This document shows, in pieces, positions 30,458-39,639 of a stretch of 64,000 nucleotides of DNA. Origin of the DNA: Paulinella micropora (taxonomy: Eukaryota; Cercozoa; Imbricatea; Euglyphida; Paulinellidae). The position numbers were made by a program, and so were the translations under genes. The notes under the pieces are model-generated. The model ran no database searches. It was given only the letters and a program-made list of their open reading frames with translations, and was not told the origin of the DNA. The stretch spans positions 62,001 through 126,000 of the forward strand of contig WBZZ01002818.1 of the NCBI GenBank assembly GCA_019918135.1, written 5' to 3'. Every line of letters begins with the position of its first letter. Position 1 is the first letter of the stretch.

Positions 30458-31234
30458 TCACGGCCAGGGCGTGCTTGTCCTCGAAGTACCCCAGGACTTG
30501 TGCAGCATGCTAACTAACTCCTCGTCGTCTTTAGCCTCCCCGCCCGCGTTCTTCTCGAGCACGGCTAGCAGCCAGGCCTGTACACACGGCAGCAAGCGCT
30601 GCTCCCTGCCCCTGCCGCGGGCTCCCGCGCACTGCGCGGCCGCGAACTTGCGCTGGAAATCGTTGCAGTCCTGCCGGTAAAACGACTCGGCGGGCAGCTC
30701 CCAGCGCGAGCCCGGCTTTCGGCCGCTGGCCCTGGCCTCCGCGCGGAGCTTCTCGTCGTCGTCGGCCCCGGCCCGGCTCTCGCAGGGGGGCACCCAGGCC
30801 TTCATCTCTGGGAACTGTGGGGTCTCACTTTGTCTGCGTTGTTCCGAGAGGTTGCGAAGGGGGGGGGGGGTGTACATTTCCTTGATCAGCACGTAGCTGC
30901 CGTACGGAAACTTGCTGAGCGCCACCGTCTGGGCCACGGGGTAGAAAGCGAAGCCCGCCATTTGGACGCGGATGACTTTCTCGGCCTGCAAAGGGCTCGC
31001 GGTCTCGTCCGTGACGCAGAGCAAGGTCTTGCGCAGGGGCGGCGTGGCCTGGACTGTCTTGTCGTACAGGTCGTAGCTGTTCCAGGCATAGCCCAGGACC
31101 ACATCGCTGTCCTCGGACCGCAACTCTTCGTCGCAGGTATAAATCAGGTCTCCCTCCCGGATAGTGCCGTGCGAGCCCAGCACAGGCCTAACTTCCACGT
31201 ACTGCGCTGCTTGCGGAGTCCACGTGATCTCCAT
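30458..31234 (-). CDS. MEITW-type unknown protein, copy B, looks whole
   Basis: 258 aa from MEITWTPQAAQYVEVRPVLG. N-terminal half looks strand-rich (EGDLIYTCDEELRSEDSDVV; MAGFAFYPVAQTVALSKFPY), and the C-terminal half is helical and basic (DEKLRAEARASGRKPGSRW; FQRKFAAAQCAGARGRGREQ), ending in an acidic KDDEEL patch. No signal peptide or membrane span. Its start overlaps the end of RPB10 copy B by 47 nt, so both are probably expressed from the same leftward transcription unit. Function unknown. Duplication together with primase and RPB10 suggests an informational role. Confidence 0.7.
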   Translation of the reverse strand: MEITWTPQAAQYVEVRPVLGSHGTIREGDLIYTCDEELRSEDSDVVLGYAWNSYDLYDKTVQATPPLRKTLLCVTDETASPLQAEKVIRVQMAGFAFYPVAQTVALSKFPYGSYVLIKEMYTPPPLRNLSEQRRQSETPQFPEMKAWVPPCESRAGADDDEKLRAEARASGRKPGSRWELPAESFYRQDCNDFQRKFAAAQCAGARGRGREQRLLPCVQAWLLAVLEKNAGGEAKDDEELVSMLHKSWGTSRTSTPWP

Positions 31235-31448
31235 GGCGGGCGGCTTGCTGGAGGGCGCGCCTCACGACCTCCTCTCGACCCCAGTCCTTGGCACCTAGTA
31301 GCTTGCGGCGGCAACACGCTAGCAGCAGGCCCAGCGCGTCCAGTGCCTCGGCCGAGGTATAGTGTTCGGCTTTAAGAGCTTGGTAGGCGGGTACCAGGCA
31401 GCCTAGCGGTTTGTGGCACGAGGTGCAGTTGTACGGCAGGCTCGCCAT
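31188..31448 (-). CDS. RPB10-like RNA polymerase subunit, copy B
   Basis: 86 aa from ATG at 31448. Same C8-x2-C11, LDALGL helix and C45-C46 pair as copy A, with W instead of C near residue 56 and one Q/R difference. It follows the primase-bearing fusion gene by about 160 bp and overlaps the next gene. The RPB10 identity rests on the combined CTSC, ALDALGL and CCRRKLL signatures, which are distinctive for this small zinc subunit. Confidence 0.78.
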   Translation of the reverse strand: MASLPYNCTSCHKPLGCLVPAYQALKAEHYTSAEALDALGLLLACCRRKLLGAKDWGREEVVRRALQQAARHGDHVDSASSAVRGS

Positions 31449-31610
31449 CCGCGGGAGGAAGCGAGGCGAGCTGTGTGCGAGGGGGGGGGGGGCTCCGGGA
31501 GGGGGGCGGGGCGGCAAGGGGAGGCAAGAGAGCGGCGGGAGGGAGGGGAGGGGCCGGCCGGGCACCCCGTCCGGAGGCAGGCCGGGGCTGCCGGGCCTGG
31601 GCCCCTACCC

Positions 31611-34600
31611 TCACTGGCGTGACCGACTGGCTTGGGTTTTTAATGACACTGCTGGCCGCCCCCTCCCTCGCTCCCCCCTCTGTTCTGCCCTCACCGCCCC
31701 CCCCCCCCACACACACTCCCCGTGGCTGCCGTGAGCGCGCTGCGCCCAGTTGAGCAGCGGTTCGCCGCCGGCAGCGCCGAGGTAAGGCGCCACCAGGTGC
31801 TCCAGCAGCGCCCGGAAGCCGTACGTGGCGCCCGGGGTGGGTGCCCAGCCCCGCGGCTCGCAGTGCAGGCGGCCGGGCAGCCCGCTGTCCCACGGTACGT
31901 ACACCGGCCCCCGCGCCGGCCCCTGCGCCGGCCTCCGCGCCGGCCCCTGTGTCGGCTGCGGACCACGGGCGGCCGACGGCGGCGGCGCGGGCGAGGACGC
32001 GGGCGGCGGCGGCGCGGGGGGGTGCCACTCGGGGGGCTCGTCCTCCACGACCAGGGTGGCCGCCCGGGCCAGCCGTGCGAGCTCCTGCAGCCTCTGCCCC
32101 AGGCCGGGGGGCGGAGGCGGCGGCGGCGCGCCCGCCCGTTGCTGCCGCACGCTGGCGTCCAGCAGGAAGTCGCGCCACGACAGGCAGCGGGTCGTCAGCT
32201 CGCCGCCGGCGCCGAGGCGGCCCACCGGCACGCAGGGCCGGCCGGCCAGGACGGTGCGGCAGGAGCACTTGAGGCACAGTTGCAGCTTAGCCCCGCCGAG
32301 CTCCCGGCAGGTCGCACACACTAGCCTGGCGCCCTTGTCGGCGTACGGGTAGCGGATGAGGCGGTTCTTGTCATAGACTGACTGGTCGACGACCTTGGTC
32401 AGCAGCTCGCCCTGGGCGCGCTCGCAGCCGTAGTGGACGTGGCACAGCTTGGCGACGAGGAAGGCCAGGACCTTGGCCGCGGCCTTGGGCAGGTACAGCG
32501 AGTGGTACACGAGCCGGAACGACGCCTTGTAGCACCTGCGCACCCGGCAGTAGCCACAGGAGTTGAGCAGCACGGCCGTGCTCAGCGCCGGGTCCGCGAC
32601 CAGGAACCCTACCGCTCGGTGCGCCACGGCGACAAAGCAGTCGCGGTGGAGGGCGGCCGGCCCCGCGCTGTCGCGGGGCGCCAGGATCTCGGCCGGGCAG
32701 GCGGTGTGGCCCGGCAGCGCCCAGTCCAGGTCCAAGTAGAATTTACCAACGTCTGGCAGCGTACGCTCGACCAGCGGCACCGCCCAGGGCGTGCCCCGCA
32801 GGCAGGCCAGCAGCTCCACCACCTGCAAGTAGACCTGCGGGTCATCCGGTAGCAGGAACTTGCCCCCCGTGAAGCTGGTGCTATTGAACGGCTGCGTTCC
32901 GCCCACGGGCACGCGGTAGCGCCGCAGCAGCGCCTGCAGTTGCGCGGAGCTAGCGAGCTGAACCTTCGGCACGCGGCCGCCCTGCAGGTCCGCCAACAAC
33001 CGCTGCAGGCGCTCGAACCTGGCCGCCAGCGGCGGGTCGTGCAGCACGCCGTCCACCTCGAACCAGTGCGGGTTGAAGCGGATGTACACGACGGGCAGGT
33101 CCCGGAAGTTAGGGTTGGCAGTCAGCGCCGTGCTGATTTTGAGCATGCGCCCGAGCTCGCACCGGTACCGGCGGTGCGCGAACTCGTCGTTGCACAGGAG
33201 TAACAAGCACCGGCGGTCGGGCGGTAGCGACTGAAACTCAAGCAGGTGGAAGTCTGGTCGCGATCTCACGGCGCCCTCGAGCTTCGGCGTAACCTGCGAG
33301 TCGCAGTGCTTGTAGACGATGTCATTGGCAAAGTCGCGATCAAACGCCCAGCCCTGGGCACTGAGAAACTCCGCCAACTGCTGCTCGCTCTTGAAGCGCT
33401 GGGCGATGCCCTCGGCCGTGTGGCACCGCTGCATGTGATCATCCAGCGAGCGCTCCGTGGGGCAGCGCGTGGTGCACTGCACCAGGCGTTGTCCGGTCTG
33501 GAACTTGGCCGTGCTGAACGACGCAAAGATGCACGCATGCAGCCATTTCTTGCTTTCTTCGTGCTTCCTCTCGTGTGCCTTGAGATGGCCAGCCTGAGTA
33601 AAGCGGGCGTCGCACTCTGGGCACGCAAATGGTTTCTCGCCACTGTGCGTACGCAGGTGTGTCTTGAGATGGCTAGAAGTCGTGAAACGGGCGTCGCACT
33701 CCGGGCACGCAAACGGCTTCTCCCCACTGTGCGTACGCAGGTGTGTCTTGAGATTGCCAGAAGCTGTGAAGCGGGCATCGCACTCTGTACAAGCAAACGG
33801 CTTCTCGCCACTGTGCGTACGCAGGTGTGTCTTGAGATTGCCAGACCCGCTGAAACGGGCCTCGCAGTCTGGGCACGCAAACGGCTTCTCGCCACTGTGC
33901 GTGCGCAGGTGTGACTTGAGACTGCCAGACACACTGAAGCGGGCGTCGCACTCTAGGCACGCCAACGGCTTCTCCCCACTGTGTGTGCGCAGGTGTGTCT
34001 TGAGATGGCCAGCCTGAGTAAAGCGGGCCTCGCACTCGGGGCACGCAAACAGTTTCTCGCCACTGTGTGTGCGCAAATGTGTCTGGAAACTGCCAGAAGT
34101 TGTGAAGCGGGCCTCACACTCTGGGCAGGCAAACGGCCTCTCGCCACTGTGTGTGCGCAGGTGTGACTTGAGACTGCCAGACTCGCTGAAACGAGCCTCA
34201 CACTCTGGGCAGACAAACGGCTTCTCGCCACTGTGTGTGCGTAGGTGTGTCTTGAGTTGGCTAGAAGTTGTGAAGCGGGCCTCGCACTCGGGGCAGACAA
34301 ACGGCCTCTCGCCACTGTGTGTGCGCAGGTGTGACTTAAGATGGCCAGATTCACTGAAGCGGGCCTCGCACTCGGGGCAGGCAAACGGCTTCTCGCCACT
34401 GTGTGTGCGCAGGTGTGTCTTGAGTTGGCTAGAAGTTGTGAAGCGGGCCTCGCATTCTGGGCAGGCAAACGGCTTTTCGCCGGTGTGTGCGCGCAGGTGT
34501 GTCTTGAGCTGGCTAGAGATTGTGAAGCGGGCGTCGCACTCTGGGCACGCAAACGGTTTCTCGCCACTGTGTGTACGCAGGTGTGTCTTGAGATTACCAG

Positions 34601-35060
34601 CCTGAGTAAAGCGGGCCCCGCACTCTGGACAGGCAAACGGCTTCTCCCCACTGTGTGTGCGCAGGTGTGTCTTGAGATTGCCAGCCTGAGTAAAGCGGGC
34701 CCCGCACTCTGGACAGGCAAACGGCTTCTCACCACTGTGTGTGCGCAGGTGTCTCCTGAGGCCGCCAGCCTGAGTAAAGCGGGCCTCGCACTCTGGGCAA
34801 GCAAACGGCTTGTCGCCACGGTGTGTACTAGCGGTAGTAGCTTGTTCCTCTTGTTTTTTCGCGTGTTCTTCGCTCTTGCCAGGTTTTGTCTTAACTTTTT
34901 TTGGCCGGGACACTTGGCTGGGTAATGTCTGCTTGCGTTGCATGCAGTGTACATACCGTTGGCCACTCACGGTCCTGGCGGACCGTCGCCACTGTCGCGA
35001 GGTTTTCGTGTTCGTAGCAGCTTTCACAGGCCGGGCGGTCCGCCGATTCTTGGCCTCCAC
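31611..35060 (-). CDS. C2H2 zinc-finger array / nuclease-like domain / primase fusion
   Basis: One open frame of 1149 aa. Residues 1-83 are basic and polar. Residues about 84-504 hold fifteen C2H2 fingers of 28 residues with TGEKPF-type linkers (KPFACPECDARFTTSSHLKT). Residues about 505-698 resemble the nuclease-like domain that follows zinc fingers in algal and giant-virus proteins (SRPDFHLLEF, then NDEFAHRRYRCELGRMLKI, then LPVVYIRFNPHWFEVDG). From about 700 the sequence is the primase body (KFYLDLDWAL; VDQSVYDKNRLIRYPYADK; four-Cys zinc pair) and a proline-rich tail. The fusion joins primase sequence that in copy A has its own N-terminus. ATTAAA lies just beyond the stop. DNA targeting plus priming is plausible but unproven. 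Confidence 0.7.
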   Translation of the reverse strand: MEAKNRRTARPVKAATNTKTSRQWRRSARTVSGQRYVHCMQRKQTLPSQVSRPKKVKTKPGKSEEHAKKQEEQATTASTHRGDKPFACPECEARFTQAGGLRRHLRTHSGEKPFACPECGARFTQAGNLKTHLRTHSGEKPFACPECGARFTQAGNLKTHLRTHSGEKPFACPECDARFTISSQLKTHLRAHTGEKPFACPECEARFTTSSQLKTHLRTHSGEKPFACPECEARFSESGHLKSHLRTHSGERPFVCPECEARFTTSSQLKTHLRTHSGEKPFVCPECEARFSESGSLKSHLRTHSGERPFACPECEARFTTSGSFQTHLRTHSGEKLFACPECEARFTQAGHLKTHLRTHSGEKPLACLECDARFSVSGSLKSHLRTHSGEKPFACPDCEARFSGSGNLKTHLRTHSGEKPFACTECDARFTASGNLKTHLRTHSGEKPFACPECDARFTTSSHLKTHLRTHSGEKPFACPECDARFTQAGHLKAHERKHEESKKWLHACIFASFSTAKFQTGQRLVQCTTRCPTERSLDDHMQRCHTAEGIAQRFKSEQQLAEFLSAQGWAFDRDFANDIVYKHCDSQVTPKLEGAVRSRPDFHLLEFQSLPPDRRCLLLLCNDEFAHRRYRCELGRMLKISTALTANPNFRDLPVVYIRFNPHWFEVDGVLHDPPLAARFERLQRLLADLQGGRVPKVQLASSAQLQALLRRYRVPVGGTQPFNSTSFTGGKFLLPDDPQVYLQVVELLACLRGTPWAVPLVERTLPDVGKFYLDLDWALPGHTACPAEILAPRDSAGPAALHRDCFVAVAHRAVGFLVADPALSTAVLLNSCGYCRVRRCYKASFRLVYHSLYLPKAAAKVLAFLVAKLCHVHYGCERAQGELLTKVVDQSVYDKNRLIRYPYADKGARLVCATCRELGGAKLQLCLKCSCRTVLAGRPCVPVGRLGAGGELTTRCLSWRDFLLDASVRQQRAGAPPPPPPPGLGQRLQELARLARAATLVVEDEPPEWHPPAPPPPASSPAPPPSAARGPQPTQGPARRPAQGPARGPVYVPWDSGLPGRLHCEPRGWAPTPGATYGFRALLEHLVAPYLGAAGGEPLLNWAQRAHGSHGECVWGGGAVRAEQRGERGRGRPAVSLKTQASRSRQ
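32540..33560 (-). other. nuclease-like and primase catalytic segments of the fusion
   Basis: Marks the junction at about 32960, where the nuclease-like domain's end (RLLADLQGGRVPKV) meets QLASSAQLQALLRRYRVPVG of the primase. In copy A the latter follows MELSEPAW...GDSAR instead. Confidence 0.65.
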
Positions 35061-35154
35061 GCCACTCCTTCAACACCAGCCTTTGGCGAGGACTTTGAAC
35101 GCAGCCCCGTAGTGTTGCAGCATCCGGACGCCCGCCTTTTTCTCCAAGAAGGGC

Positions 35155-35538
35155 TCAGAGTTGGCCAGGCGCTGGAGCCACAACTGGACCGCGGGCGAGG
35201 GGGTCGGACTGGCCGTCGTGCCGCCGGCGCTTCTGGTTCTGGCTGCCATCCACCTCGTCTGCCGGCCGGCGCCGCGCGTGTCGCTGACGTGACCGGCGCC
35301 GCGCGTGGCGCTGGCACAGCCCGGCCGGCCGCTCTGCCTCGTTGCCGGCGTCGGCCGCCCGCACGCGGCCGCGGCGCGTGAAGCACCTCTCGCACGCCGG
35401 CTGCCAGCTCTCGGCCGAACCCGCCAGGCGACACACCAGCCCGCCGTCGCGCACACACAAGCTCGCCGCGCCGACCGTTGCCACCGCGTCGCGGGAGCCG
35501 TACCGGCGCACGAAACTCCGCACGGCCCGGCTGTCCAT
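35155..35538 (-). CDS. ORF at the start of the C2H2 fusion region
   Basis: 127 aa from ATG at 35538 (MDSRAVRSFVRRYGSRDAVA). Two cysteine pairs (ACERCF and a later LCQRH) suggest a small zinc-binding region, followed by an Arg/His-rich stretch. It is oriented with, and immediately upstream of, the fusion gene. Protein-like sequence also continues in a neighbouring frame (LWLQRLANSEPFLEKKAG) towards 35060, so it may have formed one N-terminal unit with that gene. Confidence 0.4.
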   Translation of the reverse strand: MDSRAVRSFVRRYGSRDAVATVGAASLCVRDGGLVCRLAGSAESWQPACERCFTRRGRVRAADAGNEAERPAGLCQRHARRRSRQRHARRRPADEVDGSQNQKRRRHDGQSDPLARGPVVAPAPGQL

Positions 35539-35544
35539 CCCAAC

Positions 35545-36080
35545 TGGTTGAAGTCCCTCTCACCGTCCTAAGCCAGAGCAGCGGGCTCGTGGGAGACCGG
35601 GGGAGAGCGTCCGTTCTTGCTCCCAGGCCCCAGGGGATGTGTCTAGCTGGCACGGGGGCGGGAGCCAGCCCCCCCCCCCCCCCCCCCCGGCCCCCGTCCC
35701 GCGCGCGTGGAGGGCTACCCCCACCCCCCCTTCCCCCCCCCCCCCCAAGCCCCCCTCCCCCGCCGGCGCGCCGTGCCCCGACCCCAGGGTGGGTGCCGGA
35801 GGGGGGCACGTGCCCGCGTCTCCTGCCCTCCTCTCTCGTGGGGAGAGGAGGGACGCGCGACCGACCGGCCACCCCCTCTCCTCTTTTTCCCGTCCCCGTT
35901 TCTATCAGGGCCGGGGCCCGGGTGGCTGCCGTCGCTCGCGTCCGGGCTGGCGCTATACCAAACTCTCCGCCCTTGGGCTGTTCGGGGTTTAATTCCAGGA
36001 GCCAACGCGGGTCACAGGTCAGCCACGAGGGGGTCGTGGGGGTGCTCCCCTGTCCCTTCCCGTTCTGTGGGGAAGAGGAC
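35545..36080. promoter_or_regulatory. GC-rich, C-run-bearing spacer, probable promoter region
   Basis: Long C-runs and GC-rich boxes as in the two bidirectional promoters, located upstream of the leftward fusion gene and downstream of the LRR gene. No gene-like frame. Confidence 0.45.
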
Positions 36081-36085
36081 TAGAG

Positions 36086-37222
36086 CTAGCCAGGGTGCTC
36101 GGGTGCACGAAGTTCACGGAACAGTTCTTCCACCTCTTCCCGCGTCTCATGGCAGTGCGCCAGCTTCCTCCGGCGAATGTCACCGGCCCGCCAAAAAGTA
36201 AGGTTTAGATAGCTTAGTCCGGACAGGTGTGACAGGCCCAGCAGCCCCGCGCCCGACGGGCGCAGACATCGTGCTAGATCCAGGTGCTCCAGGTTTGTCA
36301 GCTTTGTCAAGTGCCCCAGCCCAACGTCCGTCAACTGCAAACAACCGGCGAGGCTTAGGTGCCGTAGCTTGGTCAGGCCTTCCAAGTGTGCTAGCCCTTC
36401 GTCAGTTATCTGTTGACAATCGGTGAGATCCAGGCGACGTAGCTCAATCGACCCCTTCAGGGCCTCCAGGCCGGCGTCTGTCATGTAGTAGCAACGAGCG
36501 AGGCTTAGTTCTTCCAACCTCCGCTTTGGCACGTGCGCCAGCCCGGTTCCAGCCAGCGAGTCACAGCCGGAGAGGTCCAGATCTTGCAATCCCTCCAGCG
36601 GCGTCAGTGCCTCGAGTCCCGCATCGTACAGCCCGTGACACCCAGCGAGGTTCAGTCGCCACAGCTGTTGCAGCTCCGCCAGGGGCTTCAGTCCGTCCTG
36701 CCCGAAGGACGTCATCCGGACGAGGTCCAGTTTGGACAAGGGTTTTAGCCCGTCTCCGTGGAACTCCGAAAAGCCGCTAAGGTCTAGGTGCAGCAGGCGT
36801 GGGAAGGTGTCGGCCAGGCAGGCTAACTGCTCGGCGGTGAGAATAATCTTGTAATACTTTTTTGGGGAGGAGGGTTCCCCTTCCGCGCAAAGGAAGCGCT
36901 CCACTGTCACGCCCGGGAAGCTGCGGCTGCGCGGGGCCAGGGCCTTGAGCCCCTCCCGCCTCAGCAGGAGCTCGTTGAGGTGGACGCGGGCACTGCTCCA
37001 GGCGTCGCCGGCCACCGCCAGGAAGGCCCCCGCCTGTGCGGAGGTTTGGAGGTCCAGCTGCGGGCACCGGAAGCCCGCCCAAAAGTCCGGTCGGCGCAGG
37101 AGCTGGGCCAGCTCGGGGGCAACCGCCGCCAAACTAAGCAGTCCGGCATAGCCCAGCCGGTCCCGGGCGCAGAGCCAAACTGCAGTAGACGGAGGCTCCC
37201 GGGCGCCGCCGGCTGCCTGCAT
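36086..37222 (-). CDS. F-box/LRR protein, copy B
   Basis: 378 aa. Residues about 10-60 (STAVWLCARDRLGYAGLLSL, then PELAQLLRRPDFWAGF) look like an F-box-type helical domain. From about residue 125 AMN1/FBXL-type LRRs follow (DLSGFSEFHGDGLK; LNLAGCHGLYDAGLEAL; LARCYYMTDAGLEAL; LTDCQQITDEGLAHL; LAGCLQLTDVGLGHL). F-box/LRR proteins recruit substrates to SCF ubiquitin ligases, and giant viruses often carry F-box proteins that act on host ubiquitination. The LRR part is almost identical to copy A on the opposite strand. Start chosen at the ATG behind the G-rich promoter-like block. Confidence 0.75.
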   Translation of the reverse strand: MQAAGGAREPPSTAVWLCARDRLGYAGLLSLAAVAPELAQLLRRPDFWAGFRCPQLDLQTSAQAGAFLAVAGDAWSSARVHLNELLLRREGLKALAPRSRSFPGVTVERFLCAEGEPSSPKKYYKIILTAEQLACLADTFPRLLHLDLSGFSEFHGDGLKPLSKLDLVRMTSFGQDGLKPLAELQQLWRLNLAGCHGLYDAGLEALTPLEGLQDLDLSGCDSLAGTGLAHVPKRRLEELSLARCYYMTDAGLEALKGSIELRRLDLTDCQQITDEGLAHLEGLTKLRHLSLAGCLQLTDVGLGHLTKLTNLEHLDLARCLRPSGAGLLGLSHLSGLSYLNLTFWRAGDIRRRKLAHCHETREEVEELFRELRAPEHPG

Positions 37223-37600
37223 CCGCGCGCTACCGAGGGGAAAGGAGGCAGCGGGGTGTGGTTACGTAGTGCAGTAACCACCTACCCCTGGCGCACACGC
37301 GCTTCCTCCCCCCGTGCTGACACGAGGGCCGGGTAAGGGGGAAGGGCGCGGGAGGGGGGGAAGCGAGGCGGGGGGGGGGGGGGGGGGGGAGCGTGCCGCA
37401 CGCCCCTCGGCCCGCCCCCCGGCCGGCGGCTTGGGGAGGGGCGGGGAGCTGAGCCGGGGGCGCCGTCGCTCGCGAGGCGGACGGGCCACCCCCCCCAAAA
37501 CCCCAGCATTGGCGCGAGCATGGCGGCCAGCGCCACCGAACCGGCCGCCGGCCGCAGCTCCTTGCAACAGATTGAAGCCACACAGCTCAAAATATCTCTC
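37223..37600. promoter_or_regulatory. G-rich promoter-like block at the compositional boundary
   Basis: Contains a long G-run at about 37371-37390 and several GC boxes between the leftward F-box/LRR gene and the rightward host-like gene. Composition falls sharply to near-balanced at about 37.6 kb. Confidence 0.45.
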
Positions 37601-37601
37601 A

Positions 37602-39130
37602 TTAGGCACGGTCTGCGCGGGCATCAGCGAGATCGATAGTCAAACTTGTACTGACTGTGGTTTCAACGGAAGTCAATATTTTTGCGGTGTTGGAAACCGT
37701 AAGTCTGGGGCCTTTTGCGACGGCACAGGGGATATAGACACACATGCTTGTGTAGCATGCTCCTTTGGAGGGAGCAACTATGTCTGCAATACCAGAGAAT
37801 ATAAAAGTGGATCAGTTTGCAACGGCACAAGTTTTACCGATACACAAACATGCAGTAAATGGAAAAACGGTGGTGAAATGAACTCTTACGTCTGCACTGA
37901 GTTTCACTTCCTATCAGGGCGCGACTGCGACGGAAGCTCTAGCACAGATACGCAATCGTGCGCGGTGTGTGGTAACACCATTGATGAGCGCAACTTTACC
38001 TGCCCATCCGACCAACAAGCCTCTGCCTCGGCTTTTGCATGCACGGGGCTTACTTATACAGACACGCAGGTTTGTTTGAAGTCGAGTGGCACCACATATG
38101 TCTTGTTTTACGCTGGCGGATGCCTGTTTGGTTTAGCCGCTGTTGGTTACGTGATTAACAAATGGAAATTTCCCGATGCTGAGCCTGCGTTGCTGGTGAC
38201 AGCCGCGCTGGGAGTTCTGGATGTATTAAGTGATGCGCTCTTCGCGTCCTCTTTGGCATATTCCAGTGATCCCGCTTTGCAGGTGCTTGGCCTGGTTGCA
38301 GCATAAGCATAATCACTTTCTGCATAATAAAGCTGCAGTGTCACTCTTAGTGATCCAACATATGTTATTTGCATTTATTTGCATGTTTTTCCTGGTCTGC
38401 AAGTTTTGTTCCTCCTTGCTCTCGTATTTATAATATGTCCGCTGTCTGCAAATGTTGTTATTACTTTTTGGTTTCTGGATTACCTAAGAAAATCAAATCC
38501 TTCGTTTCTCAAGTGGATGAAGGATAATGTGGTCTCTGTCGTGCCTATTTTGACTTTGTCAGCACTCAACATTGAGCTGCTTTCTCTTGCTCACTCCCGA
38601 CTTTTTCATTTTAAGCAATTATCTGGCCCTTTAAGCGAGCGCGAAATCTTGCTGGTCAAAGCGTTTGGAATCAATTCGAACATTTTAGAAGACTTCCCGC
38701 AGACAGTTCTACAGGTCTTCGCCCTTGCGCAGGACTCAATCATGCCACAGGATCGGGTGTTGGTGATTATTTCGCTCACTTTTTCTGTGCTGGCACTCCT
38801 CAACGGGATCATGGGAAGAGGATTGAGCTATATCTTAAGCAAAGTAGTATCAGCCCCTCCACAGATTCCTTCACAGTTGGTTGTTGAAAATTCAAACGCG
38901 GCGGCACTTCCCGAACTTGCCGATGCAGTGGATGCATCCAGCGTGAATTATAATTTGAAAGCGGAACATGTAGAAGGTCAAATGCAGAAGAGGTCAGACG
39001 AAGAACTCTGCAGCCCGGTCAATCACGATAACATGAAGGTACTTAACCGTACGCTTATGCCTCAAAAAACAGCCATACACTTTCCTTTTTGTTTTCTTCT
39101 TCTTCTTCTTCTTCTTCTTCTTCTTCTTCT

Positions 39131-39177
<47 letters not shown>

Positions 39178-39232
39178 TTCTTCTTCTTCTTCTTCTTCTT
39201 CTTCTTCTTCTTCTTCTTCTTCTTCTTCTTCT

Positions 39233-39267
<35 letters not shown>

Positions 39268-39635
39268 CTGTTTTTCGGAAAATGTTTTAGGAGGCGGGGC
39301 GATCTACCGCGCAGGAACTAGATGTATCATCACCATCACTGCAGCTGCGTAAACTTTCAGGCGATCTGACCGATGATGCGAGTAATCTTGAAGGTAGTCA
39401 GCGTACTGCCATTGATATGCCTCAACTATCACCTGTGGCCAACCGAACCTTCTTTTTGAATGGGCAAAAAGTAAAGGTGACCGACGCGGCAAGCTTTGAA
39501 GTCATGCTGGCTCGACTTAAAGTAAAGTGTATTTTTGATCAAGAGGGCTGTGCAATCTATGGACTAAATGACATTGAGTCAGGAGCCAATTATACGACTG
39601 TCATGGCTTCAGGAAGCTCTGCCACGGAAGCCTGA
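37602..39635 (+). CDS. host-type cysteine-rich multi-pass membrane protein (spliced)
   Basis: Exon sequence from about 37602 (after CTCTCATTAG) encodes tandem cysteine repeats (DTQTCTDCGF-like; ICNTREYKSGSVCNGTSFTD-type units), then spans YVLFYAGGCLFGLAAVGYVI and ALGVLDVLSDALFASSLA to about 38282. A second coding stretch (about 38404-39038) has spans LALVFIICPLSANVVITFWF and LVIISLTFSVLALLNGI and the motif LEDFPQTVLQVFAL, like the EDxPQ motif of a protist membrane-protein family. Intron 39039-39290 (GT..AG) joins in frame to exon 39291-39635, ending at TGA. The 38283-38403 join is less certain (intron or frame change). No 5' signal peptide is visible, as its upstream exons would lie in the G-rich block. 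Confidence 0.6.
39039..39290 (+). other. spliceosomal intron with (CTT)n/(T)n tract
   Basis: AACATGAAG|GTACTTAACC at the 5' end and AATGTTTTAG|GAGGCGGGG at the 3' end. The exons join in the same phase. The inside is a long CTT microsatellite (about 39095-39235) followed by some 30 T, acting as an extreme polypyrimidine tract. Confidence 0.7.
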
Positions 39636-39639
39636 GCCG

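Noticed and set aside
31722-32352. Plus-strand frames of 140-200 codons opposite the primase tail
   Set aside because: GC-rich shadows of the proline-rich minus-strand tail. They contain no motifs.
33266-34966. Repeat proteins in other frames of the zinc-finger array
   Set aside because: The 84-bp unit keeps other frames open. Only the HTGEKPF-type frame has the C2H2 pattern.
37314-37600. Upstream extension of the host-type membrane gene by frame openness
   Set aside because: This part is G-rich promoter-like sequence with no ATG start. The coding character begins only at about 37.6 kb.
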